64,000 nucleotides of DNA from Sphingobacterium sp. ML3W (lineage in GTDB: Bacteria > Bacteroidota > Bacteroidia > Sphingobacteriales > Sphingobacteriaceae). Location of the stretch: the NCBI RefSeq assembly GCF_029542085.1, contig NZ_CP107036.1, positions 6,076,001 through 6,140,000 on the forward strand, given 5' to 3'. The notes below the pieces were generated by a model, which did no database searches, was not told the origin of the DNA, and saw only the letters and a list, made by a program, of their open reading frames with translations. Each line of letters opens with the position of its first letter. Position 1 is the stretch's first letter. A program made the position numbers and the translations under genes. Positions 28,352-38,028 of this stretch are shown in pieces.

Positions 28352-28924
28352 ATGATTGCTAAATCTTATTTTATCTTCTTTTTAAGCGCACTACTATTCT
28401 TGAGCAGTTGTTCAACGAAAAAAAAAGTACTTACCTCTGGTTCCCGTTCCTCTAGTGGTTCGGTGTTGACAGATGCAAGTTCAGCGCGAGGAAAAACATT
28501 TTCTGGATCTCGTCTTGATAATTATGCCTCATTACTGAATGTAAATACGAAGAAGCTAAACCCACAGCTCTATTCATTTATCGACGACTGGATGGGAATA
28601 CCGCATCGAATGGGGGGACAGACCAAAAAGGGAGTGGATTGTTCGGGTTTTGTTAATCTGTTATATATCGAAGTCTACAAAGGTAATCTTCCGCGGACAT
28701 CACGAGATATGGAAGGAGTTGTGAAAAGAAAGAAGCCTGAGAAATTGGAAGAAGGTGATTTGGTGTTTTTTTCTTTCGGTAAAAATGGAATTGACCATGT
28801 GGGTGTATACTTACACAACAATAAATTTGTTCATGTCTCAACACGCAAAGGGGTTATTATATCAGATCTGACGGATAGCTGGTACGCCAAAACTTTCGTT
28901 GATGCAGGTTCTCCAAAGATCTAA
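28352..28924 (+). CDS. NlpC/P60 (C40) cell-wall peptidase lipoprotein
   Basis: About 190 residues from the ATG at 28352, which opens a lipoprotein signal with lipobox LSSC. An earlier ATG at 28259 would put 31 extra residues before the signal, so I chose the later one. After a Ser-rich spacer, the C40 domain has the catalytic Cys in KKGVDCSGFVNLLY and the His in GIDHVGVYLHNN. It is probably an outer-membrane-anchored enzyme cutting peptide bonds in peptidoglycan stems. It is followed by a separate small membrane protein. Confidence 0.88.
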   Translation: MIAKSYFIFFLSALLFLSSCSTKKKVLTSGSRSSSGSVLTDASSARGKTFSGSRLDNYASLLNVNTKKLNPQLYSFIDDWMGIPHRMGGQTKKGVDCSGFVNLLYIEVYKGNLPRTSRDMEGVVKRKKPEKLEEGDLVFFSFGKNGIDHVGVYLHNNKFVHVSTRKGVIISDLTDSWYAKTFVDAGSPKI

Positions 28925-29015
28925 CAAGGTGAAATCCATGTAGGTTTTATGTCATATCTTGATATAAACTTTTATACCCTATATAAATCCTTATTTTTGT
29001 CAAAATTTTATAGAA

Positions 29016-29519
29016 ATGACAATAAAGAGTAAGAAGATTTTTTTAGGCCTTTGTATTATTGTGCCATTTTTAATGTATTGTGTTTATTATTATAGCAATA
29101 TGATTAAAAACGCACCATTCCGTTTTGCTGATTTTGAATCAATTGAATTCAAATATGGCGAACCGAATCATATGGTCAATGAATATAATTCAAAAACGCG
29201 TATCTATAAATATTTGGACAAACAAGATTCTTTAATTACGGATACTGTAAAGTTCACAAAAGATGATCTATTATATTTGCATCGCAAAGCAATGGAATTA
29301 GGGTTTTGGAATTTGGATACAGATATGACAGGTCCAGAATGGAAAAAGGACTCCATAAATTCTAAAGTACCTCGTTTTTATCTGGAATATAATTACAAAG
29401 ATAAATCGAAACGTGTGACTTTGGATGCAGACTTTGCGGGTAACCCGCGGATGCATGATGCCGCCAAATCGATGATAGACGAAGTAAATCGTATGTTGGC
29501 GACTGCCCAAGCAAGATAA
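29016..29519 (+). CDS. Membrane-anchored hypothetical protein
   Basis: A 167-residue protein I do not recognise. A single N-terminal TM segment (KKIFLGLCIIVPFLMYCVYYY, about 6-26) is followed by a periplasmic domain without a known motif. It is charged, with FRFADFESIEFKYGEPNHMV and an aromatic EWKKDSINSKVPRFYLEYNYKDKSKRV strand. The composition suggests a small alpha/beta domain. Upstream, TATTTTTG at 28992-28999 could be its -7 box, so it may have its own promoter. No functional guess is made. Confidence 0.65.
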   Translation: MTIKSKKIFLGLCIIVPFLMYCVYYYSNMIKNAPFRFADFESIEFKYGEPNHMVNEYNSKTRIYKYLDKQDSLITDTVKFTKDDLLYLHRKAMELGFWNLDTDMTGPEWKKDSINSKVPRFYLEYNYKDKSKRVTLDADFAGNPRMHDAAKSMIDEVNRMLATAQAR

Positions 29520-30093
29520 TAACAATATGTATATTTGTTGAGAGAAGGAGAGATCAAGCATTTGGTTTCTCCTTCTTTTTTTAGCTCTTTTTCCGTTTTA
29601 ATGGGGAGCTTATTCGATTCCGCTTTGTCTTGATTGAGTTAACCCATTAACCTACCGCCACTAATTGAAAGATCAGATTGATGAACGAATTCGGAGGTAC
29701 AACAAAAACGGTGTTTTTAGAGGAAATGGACTTGGAGATTCTTATAATAATTAAATGAGATCCTTTATCGATAAACCAAATTGTTCAAATAATTTCGTGC
29801 CATTATAATCCTAAAATTTGAATGCAATGATGTTGGAAAACCTTATATCAAGTGGAGGGCAAATTCATAATAAACAGTAAACTAACAGGGATTTGATACG
29901 GACCTTATTCGGACTTCATTCGGATAAACACGTATAAAGCCCGATTTAAATCCCTACTATATAATAACTAATTAAGTATTATTTGTTAAGTTGCTCATTC
30001 TTTGATAGGGGTTTATATTTACGAATCCTTTATATTCAATTGATATTGTCTTAATGCTAATAAAGTACTTTAGCGGCAAAAATAACGTTCGAT
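29520..30093. other. Intergenic region upstream of the phosphoesterase gene
   Basis: A terminator (29543-29583) follows the hypothetical gene: arms AGAAGGAGA at 29543-29551 and TCTCCTTCT at 29568-29576, then seven T. The rest, about 500 bases, is A/T-rich. I found no gene, tRNA or repeat in it. A poor -7-like TACTTTAG lies at about 30066. Confidence 0.5.
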
Positions 30094-31653
30094 ATGAAAA
30101 CATTTATGGCATTGGCGATTTCTTTAGCGCTGACCCAGACAGTACAAGCACAAGAATTTGCAAAGGGAAAAGTTTTTCTAGATGTAAACAGAAACGGAAA
30201 ATTAGATAAGAATGAGAAAGGGATAGCATCGGTTTCGGTCAGCAACGGTCGCGAAGTTGTTGCTACAGATAAAGATGGTAACTATCAATTACCAGTTGGA
30301 AATGATAATATCATTTTTGTCGTCAAACCTTCAGGATATGCAGTACCCGTAGATGAAAATAACCATCCAAAATTCTATTATATACACAAAGTCAATGGTA
30401 GCCCAACATCAAAATATCCGGGTGTTACTGCAACGGGTAAAATCCCCACCAACGTGAACTTCGCTTTATATCAACAAGAAGAGCAAGCTAATTTTTCCGC
30501 CTTTGTCTTTGGTGACCCACAAGCATATACTGAGGAAGAATTGGGATTTTTTAAGGATGGCATCATTAATGAAATCGCAGACAAATCTGTCGCGAAATTC
30601 GGAATCAGCCTAGGAGATTTGGTGGGTGATGATTTGTGTCTTCAGCCAAAATACAAGTCGGTAATTTCTACGATGGGACTACCTTGGTATAATGTCATGG
30701 GGAATCACGATATGAATTATGATGCCAAAATCGACAGCCTTTCTGATGAGTCTTTTGAGCGTACTTTTGGCCCTAATAATTACTCTTTTAACTATGGGAA
30801 TGCACACTTTATTGTATTGGACAATATTATCTATCCCAATCCACGTACCGGAAAAGGTTATTTAGGTGGTTTTCGGAAAGATCAATTGGATTTTGTTGAG
30901 AATGACCTAAAGCAAGTAGCTAAAGACAAATTGATTGTCCTTTCGTTCCATATCCCATTATATCATGAAAACTCTAATGTGTTTCGCAATGAAGACAGAC
31001 AGCGTCTTTTTGATATTTTAGCTCCCTTTAAGCACACCCTCTCGCTGTCGGCACATACACATTTTCAACGTCAATATTTTTATGGACAGAAAGATGGCTG
31101 GAAACAGGAACATGCGCACCACGAATATAATGTCGGAACCACATCAGGGGATTGGTATTCGGGTGAGCTAAATGACAAAGGAATTCCGGTCTCTACCATG
31201 CGGGACGGTACGCCAAAGGGTTATGCCGTTTTGAAAATTGAAGGTAATCAATACAGTTTCGATTACAAAGTGGTAGGCAAGCCAGCAAGCTATCAGATCG
31301 ATATTTATGGCGCTGCTGTAGTACCAGAAAAGTATACGAAAAGATACCCGATTTATGCAAACTTCTTCATTGGTAGGGAAGGTGATAAAGTGGCTTATAG
31401 AATTAACCAAGGAGATTGGAAAGAGATGGAATATGTTAATGAGAGTGATCCCGCTTTCTTAAAGTCGCTAGCGAAATACGATACCGCCGAAAAACTGATG
31501 ACAACTCGCCGCCCATCCAATCCAGAAAAATCCAGCCATCTGTGGGTAACGAATTTGCCGAAACTTAAAACAGGAAAATATCAGATCGAAATTAGGGCAA
31601 TAGATATGTTCAACAGAGAACATTTCGCGACGAAAAGTATTGAGGTAGAATAA
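30094..31653 (+). CDS. Secreted calcineurin-like metallophosphoesterase, three-domain
   Basis: A 519-residue protein with a signal peptide ending TVQAQ. An N-terminal beta-sandwich (about 20-125) starts KVFLDVNRNGKLDKNEKGI, resembling SdrD-B-like/MetallophosN modules. The catalytic domain has the metal motifs VFGDPQAY, SLGDLVGD, VMGNHDMNYD, FHIPLYHEN and the final SAHTHFQRQ. A C-terminal beta domain (about 400-519) matches the MetallophosC type seen with these enzymes. It should hydrolyse phosphoesters in the periplasm or at the surface. It stands alone between intergenic spaces. Confidence 0.88.
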   Translation: MKTFMALAISLALTQTVQAQEFAKGKVFLDVNRNGKLDKNEKGIASVSVSNGREVVATDKDGNYQLPVGNDNIIFVVKPSGYAVPVDENNHPKFYYIHKVNGSPTSKYPGVTATGKIPTNVNFALYQQEEQANFSAFVFGDPQAYTEEELGFFKDGIINEIADKSVAKFGISLGDLVGDDLCLQPKYKSVISTMGLPWYNVMGNHDMNYDAKIDSLSDESFERTFGPNNYSFNYGNAHFIVLDNIIYPNPRTGKGYLGGFRKDQLDFVENDLKQVAKDKLIVLSFHIPLYHENSNVFRNEDRQRLFDILAPFKHTLSLSAHTHFQRQYFYGQKDGWKQEHAHHEYNVGTTSGDWYSGELNDKGIPVSTMRDGTPKGYAVLKIEGNQYSFDYKVVGKPASYQIDIYGAAVVPEKYTKRYPIYANFFIGREGDKVAYRINQGDWKEMEYVNESDPAFLKSLAKYDTAEKLMTTRRPSNPEKSSHLWVTNLPKLKTGKYQIEIRAIDMFNREHFATKSIEVE

Positions 31654-31673
31654 TTGAGTATTTACTATTTCAG

Positions 31674-31705
31674 GAAAAGGCAATCTTCGGATTGCCTTTT
31701 CTTTT
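31674..31705 (+). terminator. Terminator after the metallophosphoesterase
   Basis: Perfect 12-bp arms (31674-31685 and 31690-31701) closed by a TTCG loop and a T-run. Confidence 0.85.
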
Positions 31706-32032
31706 GAAACACAGCAGTATTCCTATTGCGATAGGGGTAAGAAATTAATCGGAGAACAATGCTAACAGGTTTGATTCACAATCTTATGGGATTGGTTCAG
31801 TTGACGAGCCAACATTTATTTTAAGCTCATTGAAGTATAATTTATTGATAAAAGACGCGAATTAAATGATTTAAATAACTATTTGTCGAATTGTTTTAAG
31901 TTTAAAGTTAGCTTAAGATGGACTTAACATAGCAGTCCTATATTTGTGTAGAGTAATTTTTGATTCATAAAGAGTTAGGGTTAATGTGTAGATCTGTTGT
32001 GAAACACGTCTAAAAATTTAGTTTGTTTTTAA

Positions 32033-32067
32033 AGTGAAAAGGTAATCTCCCCGGATTACCTTTCACT
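32033..32067. terminator. Hairpin downstream of the MscS gene
   Basis: Arms AGTGAAAAGGTAATC and GATTACCTTTCACT pair with one bulge. On the plus strand it is followed by GTTTTT; on the minus strand it would close the MscS transcript. Confidence 0.6.
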
Positions 32068-32096
32068 GTTTTTATGGATTACACTTGTTATTGGCA

Positions 32097-33410
32097 CTAA
32101 TTCAATATACTGATTTTTTGTGCTCTTATAAATTGTCTAAAATCATCCGAAGCAGGATTTTCAAATATTTCGAGGTCAAAATATTTTGTGGCGGCAAACA
32201 GATGGTCAAAAACATCGGATACAATGCCTTCATAATATTCCCAGCGTATATCATTGACAAAAAAGTAAAGTTCGATTGGTACCCCATGTTCGGTCGACGC
32301 CAACTGCCGTACCATTAAGGGCATGGTTTTATGGATATGGGGATTCTGACGGAGGTAAGTAAGTGCATAGGCACGAAACATACCCAGATTGGTCATTTTC
32401 CTACCGTTAATTGGATTGGAAGGATCAATCTGATGAATGCTGTTAAATTCATCTATTGTTCTTGCACGGTCTTCGATATAGGGGCGGAGAATCTGTATAT
32501 TCTTTAGTCCTTCGATCTCTTCATTATCTAAAAACCGGATCGTGGAAATTTTAATATTTATAGCTCTTTTTAGGCGCCTTCCTCCAGATTGCTGCATGCC
32601 CCTATAATTCTTAAAGGAATCCGATAATAAGGTATGTGTTGGGATTGTTGTGATGGTCTTGTCGAAGTTTTGCACTTTAACATTATTGAGATTGATTTCC
32701 TTTACGGTTCCGTCGGCTCCGTATTTAGGCATTTCTATCCAGTCGCCTACACGTATTGAATCATTGGCTGAGACCTGTATACTGGCGACAAAACCTAGGA
32801 TGGTATCTTTGAAGACCAGCATCAGGATCGCTGAGGCAGCACCTAGTGATAAAAGAAATGACCATGGAGAACTGCCTGTTAAGATCGAAAAACAGATGGT
32901 ACCACCAATAAAGAGCATGATGATCTGGCAGACTTGTAAATAGCTTTCTAATGGTTTGTCCGCAAAGGATTTTTTTGTTCTTAATATATCCCGAATACTT
33001 TTTAATAAGGAATGTACGATAAGCAAACTGACAACCGTAGTGGCAATCGCCAACAATTTGTTGATGTTTTCTTTCCAGTTTGGGAAACCCATGAAAATAA
33101 CGGGTATGATATATTGTGCGACCAATATGGGGACAAAATGGGCAACCAGTTTTAACGTTTTATTCCGAATCAATAAGTCATCAAATCTGTTGGTGCTTTT
33201 TCGGATCGCTTTGATCGTTAATAATAAGAGTGTTTTTTTGCTGAAATAATCAACAATGATCAAAAATAAGACAACCAACAACAATAAAATAATTGAGTTG
33301 ATAAAATGGTTGGTTTGGTTATCCAAACCAAGATTTTTAATCCATTGAAAAGTCCAGTTATAAATTTGGGATTGAGAATCCTTCAACAATTCTGTTGCTG
33401 TGTTTTGCAT
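32097..33410 (-). CDS. Mechanosensitive ion channel protein, MscS family
   Basis: About 437 residues from the ATG at 33410; a longer in-frame start at 33425 is possible. It has several TM segments in the N-terminal half (about 25-180), then the MscS beta domain with SIRVGDWIEMPKYGADGTVKEINLNNVKVQNFDKTITTIPTHTLL. Loose similarity to the E. coli YbdG type is seen in the segment around SFKNYRGMQQSGGRRLKRAI. It would gate in response to membrane tension. It follows the MFS permease gene on the same strand after about 45 bases. Confidence 0.85.
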   Translation of the reverse strand: MQNTATELLKDSQSQIYNWTFQWIKNLGLDNQTNHFINSIILLLLVVLFLIIVDYFSKKTLLLLTIKAIRKSTNRFDDLLIRNKTLKLVAHFVPILVAQYIIPVIFMGFPNWKENINKLLAIATTVVSLLIVHSLLKSIRDILRTKKSFADKPLESYLQVCQIIMLFIGGTICFSILTGSSPWSFLLSLGAASAILMLVFKDTILGFVASIQVSANDSIRVGDWIEMPKYGADGTVKEINLNNVKVQNFDKTITTIPTHTLLSDSFKNYRGMQQSGGRRLKRAINIKISTIRFLDNEEIEGLKNIQILRPYIEDRARTIDEFNSIHQIDPSNPINGRKMTNLGMFRAYALTYLRQNPHIHKTMPLMVRQLASTEHGVPIELYFFVNDIRWEYYEGIVSDVFDHLFAATKYFDLEIFENPASDDFRQFIRAQKISILN

Positions 33411-33454
33411 CCTGCAAATATACAAAAAGCCGCATTTGCGGCTTTTTGTTATTT

Positions 33455-34819
33455 TTAATTTTGCGATTCACGCTCATGTTTATGTCTAAAGAATACTGCG
33501 AAGAGAACTGCTATAATCAGCGTGTAGATGGCAAAGGCAAGCCAGATATCATGCCAATCCTTGAGCATGAGACTATTGTTCAGCGTCCCGTCAGGTAATA
33601 AAGAGATACTTTTTTCCTTCAGAAAATTAAGGAAATGCGTATCATTGATATTGGTATCCAGATATTGGGCAAGATCTTGTCCATTTTGAAAGCTTTTGGT
33701 GAAATAATGGTCGATAATCCACCCTGAAGCGAAACTGCCAAATACAGCACCAAACCCATTTGTCATCATCATAAATAAACCTTGGGCAGAACTACGAATT
33801 CTAGAAGTCGTAGATGTTTCTACAAATAAAGAACCCGAAATATTGAAGAAGTCAAATGCCATTCCATAGACGATACAAGAAAGTACAATCATCCATAAGC
33901 CACCTGCCGGATCCCCGAACGAGAATAGTCCAAAACGTAATACCCAAGCAAACATAGATATCAACATGACTTTCTTAATACCAAATCTTTTTAGGAAAAA
34001 TGGGATTGCCAGAATAAAAAGTGTCTCTGATATCTGCGAAATCGACATGATGATCGTTGAGTATTTCACAACAAAAGATTCCGCAAACTTCGGGTAGAAT
34101 TTAAATTCGTCCAGAAATACATCTCCATAGGCATTAGTTAATTGCAATGCAGCGCCTAAGAACATGGAAAATATAAAGAAGAGAGCCATCTTATAGTTTC
34201 CAAATAATTTAAAAGCTTCTAATCCTAATAGTTGTGTCCAAGACGCATTTTCCTGTTGTAATTTTTTGGGAGGACATTTTGGTAATGTAAAGGCATATAA
34301 GCTCAAGGCTAGGGCCGCTGTTCCGGCAATATAAAATTGATATGCTGTAGCTTTATTGCCTGTTAGATTTGTAATCCACATCGCTACAATAAATCCGATG
34401 GTACCGAAAACTCGGATAGGGGGAAATGCTTTGACCAGATCGTAGTTGTTTTCATTCAACGCCGTGTAAGCAATAGAGTTGGACAGTGCCAATGTAGGCA
34501 TGTAGAAACACATCGCCGCGAGCATCGCATAAAAAAAGGTGTTGGGATCATTTACCTGCGGTAGATAAAAAAGAACAGCAGCATAACATAAATGAAGAAT
34601 AAAATATAGTCTTTCAGCATTTATCCAGCGGTCTGCAATGATCCCCATTAGTGTTGGCATAAATAGCGAAGCTATTCCCATTGTCGCGAAGATAGCGCCG
34701 AACTGTGTGCCATCCCATTGCTTTGTGCCAAACCAATAGTTCGCTATTGTAATCAACCATGCTCCCCAGACAAAAAACTGAAAGAAGCTCATAATGGTCA
34801 ATCTTAATTTAATAGACAT
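33455..34819 (-). CDS. MFS transporter, nucleoside:H+ symporter-like
   Basis: A 454-residue twelve-helix transporter. The N-terminal RLTIMSFFQFFVWGAWLITIANYWFG matches the nucleoside/H+ symporter family (NupG/XapB type). The Asp/Arg pattern GIIADRWINAERL is the MFS loop 2-3 motif. The C-terminal charged tail RHKHERESQN is cytoplasmic. Substrate specificity is inferred from the family only. It lies between the bifunctional-nuclease-family gene and the MscS gene on the minus strand. Confidence 0.82.
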   Translation of the reverse strand: MSIKLRLTIMSFFQFFVWGAWLITIANYWFGTKQWDGTQFGAIFATMGIASLFMPTLMGIIADRWINAERLYFILHLCYAAVLFYLPQVNDPNTFFYAMLAAMCFYMPTLALSNSIAYTALNENNYDLVKAFPPIRVFGTIGFIVAMWITNLTGNKATAYQFYIAGTAALALSLYAFTLPKCPPKKLQQENASWTQLLGLEAFKLFGNYKMALFFIFSMFLGAALQLTNAYGDVFLDEFKFYPKFAESFVVKYSTIIMSISQISETLFILAIPFFLKRFGIKKVMLISMFAWVLRFGLFSFGDPAGGLWMIVLSCIVYGMAFDFFNISGSLFVETSTTSRIRSSAQGLFMMMTNGFGAVFGSFASGWIIDHYFTKSFQNGQDLAQYLDTNINDTHFLNFLKEKSISLLPDGTLNNSLMLKDWHDIWLAFAIYTLIIAVLFAVFFRHKHERESQN

Positions 34820-34864
34820 AAAACGATATTATTTAGAGTTTTTGTTTCGCTTTAGAGAGAGGAG

Positions 34865-35491
34865 TTATTTTCTTTTGGAAATTTCATCCCTAATCAACGC
34901 TGCTTGCTCGTAATTCTCTTCCGTTAATGCTTGGTTGAGTGCTTGCTCCAATTGTTCGTCTGTCAACGAAGAAAAAGGGTTGTTAGGGGATTTGGAAGGA
35001 GTCTTTTCTTCGACCTCAACCATATTGGGATCCTGTACTTTGTTGGCTTTGTCCAGGTTTTCCAAAAATGCGAATTCATGTCCCTCAATAATGATTCCCG
35101 CAGATGACATGATAAATTCGTAGGCGTAAATAGGTGCTTCAAATCGTACAGCTAGCGCAACGGCATCGGAGGTTCGTGCATCAATTTCAACCATTTTGTT
35201 GCCGTCAGAACAAATAATCTTCGCATAAAAAATACCCTCAATCAGGTTATAGATGAGTACCTCAACGAGTTTAATACCAAAAGATTCCGCGAAAGATTGA
35301 AATAGGTCATGTGTAAGGGGGCGGCTTGGAATCATTTTTTCTATCCGAATAGCAATAGCTTGAGCTTCATGGCTACCAATAATGATGGGCAATCTTCTGT
35401 TGCCCTCCACTTCTCCCAATACTAGGGCATAAGCCCCAGACTGTGTTTGACTATAGGATAAACCAACGATATCTAATCTGATTTTCTTCAT
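34865..35491 (-). CDS. Bifunctional nuclease-family (DUF151) protein with UvrB/UvrC motif
   Basis: 208 residues from the ATG at 35491; an upstream in-frame ATG at 35542 would add 17 residues ahead of the conserved start. The BFN domain is seen as MKKIRLDIVGLSYSQTQSGAYALVLGE, LPIIIGSHEAQAIAIRIE and IDARTSDAVALAVRFEAPIYA. A linker leads to a C-terminal UVR motif (EQALNQALTEENYEQAALIRDEISKRK, about 182-208). The biochemical role is uncertain in bacteria. It sits just after etfA on the same strand, separated by a terminator. Confidence 0.87.
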   Translation of the reverse strand: MKKIRLDIVGLSYSQTQSGAYALVLGEVEGNRRLPIIIGSHEAQAIAIRIEKMIPSRPLTHDLFQSFAESFGIKLVEVLIYNLIEGIFYAKIICSDGNKMVEIDARTSDAVALAVRFEAPIYAYEFIMSSAGIIIEGHEFAFLENLDKANKVQDPNMVEVEEKTPSKSPNNPFSSLTDEQLEQALNQALTEENYEQAALIRDEISKRK

Positions 35492-35635
35492 TTTAATTCC
35501 AAAGCGGTCTACAAACTTAGATAAATTTGCTTTTATATGCAATTATAATTACGTTCTGTATGAAACAAATTTATCGATTTCTCCTTAGCAATTAAGACCT
35601 TTTTGAATGAGGAGGATGCAATTATTTAAAGGCAA

Positions 35636-35673
35636 AACGAAAACTCCCCATTCACTTTTTTATGAATGGGGAG
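35636..35673 (-). terminator. Terminator after etfA
   Basis: Perfect 11-bp arms (35644-35654 and 35663-35673), G/C-rich, with T-runs on the minus side. Confidence 0.8.
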
Positions 35674-35692
35674 GAAATATGGTATAAAAAGC

Positions 35693-36667
35693 TTAGCTAC
35701 CTTTGTAAGCTTTTAATGCTTGTGTCAATTTGGGTACAATATCAAAGGCATCACCAACGATACCATAATCCGCAACTTTGAAGAACGGTGCTTCAGGATC
35801 CTTGTTGATGACAACAATAGTTTTCGATGAGCTGACTCCAGCCAAGTGTTGAATGGCCCCTGAGATACCAATTGCGATATAGAGATTAGGACTCACAACA
35901 ATACCCGTTTGGCCAACGTGTTCCGAATGGGGACGCCATCCTGCATCAGAAACAGGTTTTGAACATGCTGTAGCGGCACCAAGGACATCTGCTAACTCTT
36001 CGATCATTCCCCAGTTTTCAGGGCCCTTTAGTCCACGGCCTGCGGAGACAACGATTTCTGCCTCAGGCAATGAAACTTTATCTGTCGCGCGTACAATCTC
36101 CTTAACAATTGTAGAGAAGTCTGCTTGGGCAACATTTGCCGTAAATGATTCAACCACTGCAGTGCCTCCGGTTTCCTTGGTTTCATAGGCATTGGGGCTA
36201 AGGGAAATGACCTTGGTTGCTGCGGTCAATTCTACTGTGGCAAATGCTTTATTTGAAAATGCAGTCTTTTTAACAATTAATTTTTCGCCTTCGATAGTTG
36301 GTAAGGATAGTGCGCCATCTGCAAGAGCTGCATGGAGTTTCGCAGCAATCCGGGGAGCAAGACCTTTACCCGAGAATGAATTGGAAAGTACAAGCAGGTT
36401 AGCTCCTATGCTCTTGACAGCCTCAGCGATAATGCTTGCATAGGCCTGATTGACGAAAGAGGAGAGTTGTTCATTATTGACGGTGAGTACTTTGGAAGCA
36501 CCATAGCTGCCCAGAGCAGCAAGTTCATCCTGTGCAACATTACCAATAGAAATGGCAACAAGATCAGTGTTTGTATTATCAGCGATGGCTTTCGCATAAG
36601 AAACTACTTCAAAAGCAGACTTTTTGAATTTTCCATCGGTATTTTCTACATATACTAGTATTGACAT
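35693..36667 (-). CDS. etfA: Electron transfer flavoprotein subunit alpha
   Basis: A 324-residue protein. The N-terminal part is an adenine-nucleotide-hydrolase-like domain. The C-terminal FAD domain carries the usual SAGRGLKGPENWGMIEELADVLGAA, CSKPVSDAGWRPHSEHVGQTG, SPNLYIAIGISGAIQHLAGV and INKDPEAPFFKVADYGIVGDAFDIVPKL. It accepts electrons from acyl-CoA dehydrogenases and passes them to the quinone pool. It is 21 bases after etfB, so the two are one operon. Confidence 0.95.
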   Translation of the reverse strand: MSILVYVENTDGKFKKSAFEVVSYAKAIADNTNTDLVAISIGNVAQDELAALGSYGASKVLTVNNEQLSSFVNQAYASIIAEAVKSIGANLLVLSNSFSGKGLAPRIAAKLHAALADGALSLPTIEGEKLIVKKTAFSNKAFATVELTAATKVISLSPNAYETKETGGTAVVESFTANVAQADFSTIVKEIVRATDKVSLPEAEIVVSAGRGLKGPENWGMIEELADVLGAATACSKPVSDAGWRPHSEHVGQTGIVVSPNLYIAIGISGAIQHLAGVSSSKTIVVINKDPEAPFFKVADYGIVGDAFDIVPKLTQALKAYKGS

Positions 36668-36688
36668 AGTTTTTTCGGAATTTAATGA

Positions 36689-37426
36689 TTAAATAACTTT
36701 GGCCTCATCATGTAATAGAGAAACCAGTTTCTCAACTTCTGCAGCATCAACGAGTTTTACAGTACCGCGTGGAGCTGGAGTCTCATAATTAACAATGTGG
36801 GAAAGTGTATCAACTGCGGATGGTTCCAGCACATCCAATGGTTTGGTACGTGCACTCATAATACCACGCATATTGGGTATCTTAGGCTCGGCTACTCCTT
36901 CAGCTGTGCCAATAACAATGGGAAGTTTGGCGGTTACAACTTCTTTTCCGCCTTCTATTTCACGTTCAATACTGACGGTATCAGCAGCTATATCGACCTT
37001 TTTGGCAATTGACACGGATGGTATATTCAGCAATTCGGCAACAATTGCACCGACCTGAGCACCATTATAATCGATGGATTCTCGTCCAGTTAAAATCAGA
37101 TCAAAAGCATTGTCCTTTGCGTAATTTGCGATTTGATTGGCCACAAACCAGGCATCTCTGGGAATAGCATTAATACGGACGGCATTGTCTGCGCCTATAG
37201 CCAATGCTTTGCGAATGGTTGCATCGGTGGATGCATCTCCAACATTGATGACAGTCACTGTTCCTTTTCCTCCTTCAGCCAATTCAACTGCCTTGGAAAG
37301 AGCAATCTCATCATAAGGGTTTATAATAAACTGCACCCCAGCTGTATTAAAGGCCGTGTTGTCATTTGTAAAAGTGATCTTCGATGTAGTGTCAGGGACA
37401 TTACTTATACAAACTAATATTTTCAT
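36689..37426 (-). CDS. etfB: Electron transfer flavoprotein subunit beta
   Basis: A 245-residue partner of EtfA. It begins MKILVCISNVPDTTSKITFT with INPYDEIALSKAVEL. LILTGRESIDYNGAQVGAIVAELL is the AMP/FAD contact region. The C-terminal arm VKLVDAAEVEKLVSLLHDEAKVI wraps around EtfA. On the minus strand TAAGTTTG (37451-37444) lies 18 bases before the ATG, so this gene leads the etfBA transcript. Confidence 0.95.
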   Translation of the reverse strand: MKILVCISNVPDTTSKITFTNDNTAFNTAGVQFIINPYDEIALSKAVELAEGGKGTVTVINVGDASTDATIRKALAIGADNAVRINAIPRDAWFVANQIANYAKDNAFDLILTGRESIDYNGAQVGAIVAELLNIPSVSIAKKVDIAADTVSIEREIEGGKEVVTAKLPIVIGTAEGVAEPKIPNMRGIMSARTKPLDVLEPSAVDTLSHIVNYETPAPRGTVKLVDAAEVEKLVSLLHDEAKVI

Positions 37427-38028
37427 ATACGATTGGTTTTACCCAAACTTACTATATTTTCTCTCAAATAAAAAGCCCCGAACCGCTTAAAATTTTGTCT
37501 CATGGCTCACTTGTGCCGTTGTGATATTTTTAATTTGTACTACTTGAATCTTGTTATTTTTGCTGTATTTATAATTTTTTGAGTTATTTTGTTTGTGTTT
37601 GTTAAATTTTGATTGATTAAATATTCTTTTTTTTAATGAGGATCATAAGTCAGTATAGTGTCATTTTATATGCTAGCATAGTATTTTTACTTCAACGAAT
37701 TGCTCAGACTCTCCCATTTAATGTTCAATTGCTTGGAGCAAACTAGCAATATAACTTTGTTATTTGTTTGATGAGGTTAAAAAGTTAGTCGTTTTTATAA
37801 TCACTTTCAGCACGGTACTATACGGTACTATTACTATCGTGTATGAAGCGACCATGATTTAGATTTCGTTGCTGAGATATAGAAGAAATTTAGAACATTA
37901 AATTGAGTACGCTTCACTTGATCAATCCAAGCGGAGTGTGTTGATTTATGGCATAGCAGCTACCTGGTAATTAAAAATAATTGTTTACAGATAAACGCAA
38001 TTTTAGTTAAATTTGAAATAAAAAAGAT
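37427..38028. other. Intergenic region between etfB and the TPR gene
   Basis: About 600 A/T-rich bases between divergent genes. The only repeat noticed is CGGTACTAT twice, at 37813-37821 and 37823-37831. No ORF, tRNA or terminator was found. Confidence 0.5.

Larger units (their letters stand above)
31654..32096. other. Intergenic region with a possible small transcript
   Basis: After the phosphoesterase comes a UUCG-loop terminator (31674-31701). Further down, a -7-like TATATTTG at 31939-31946 is followed by a second hairpin with a T-run (32033-32067). No ORF lies between them. See the finding on a candidate small RNA. Confidence 0.4.

Noticed and set aside
37813..37831. Tandem CGGTACTAT pair upstream of the TPR gene
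   Set aside because: Only two short copies; expected by chance in 600 A/T-rich bases and not near a promoter.
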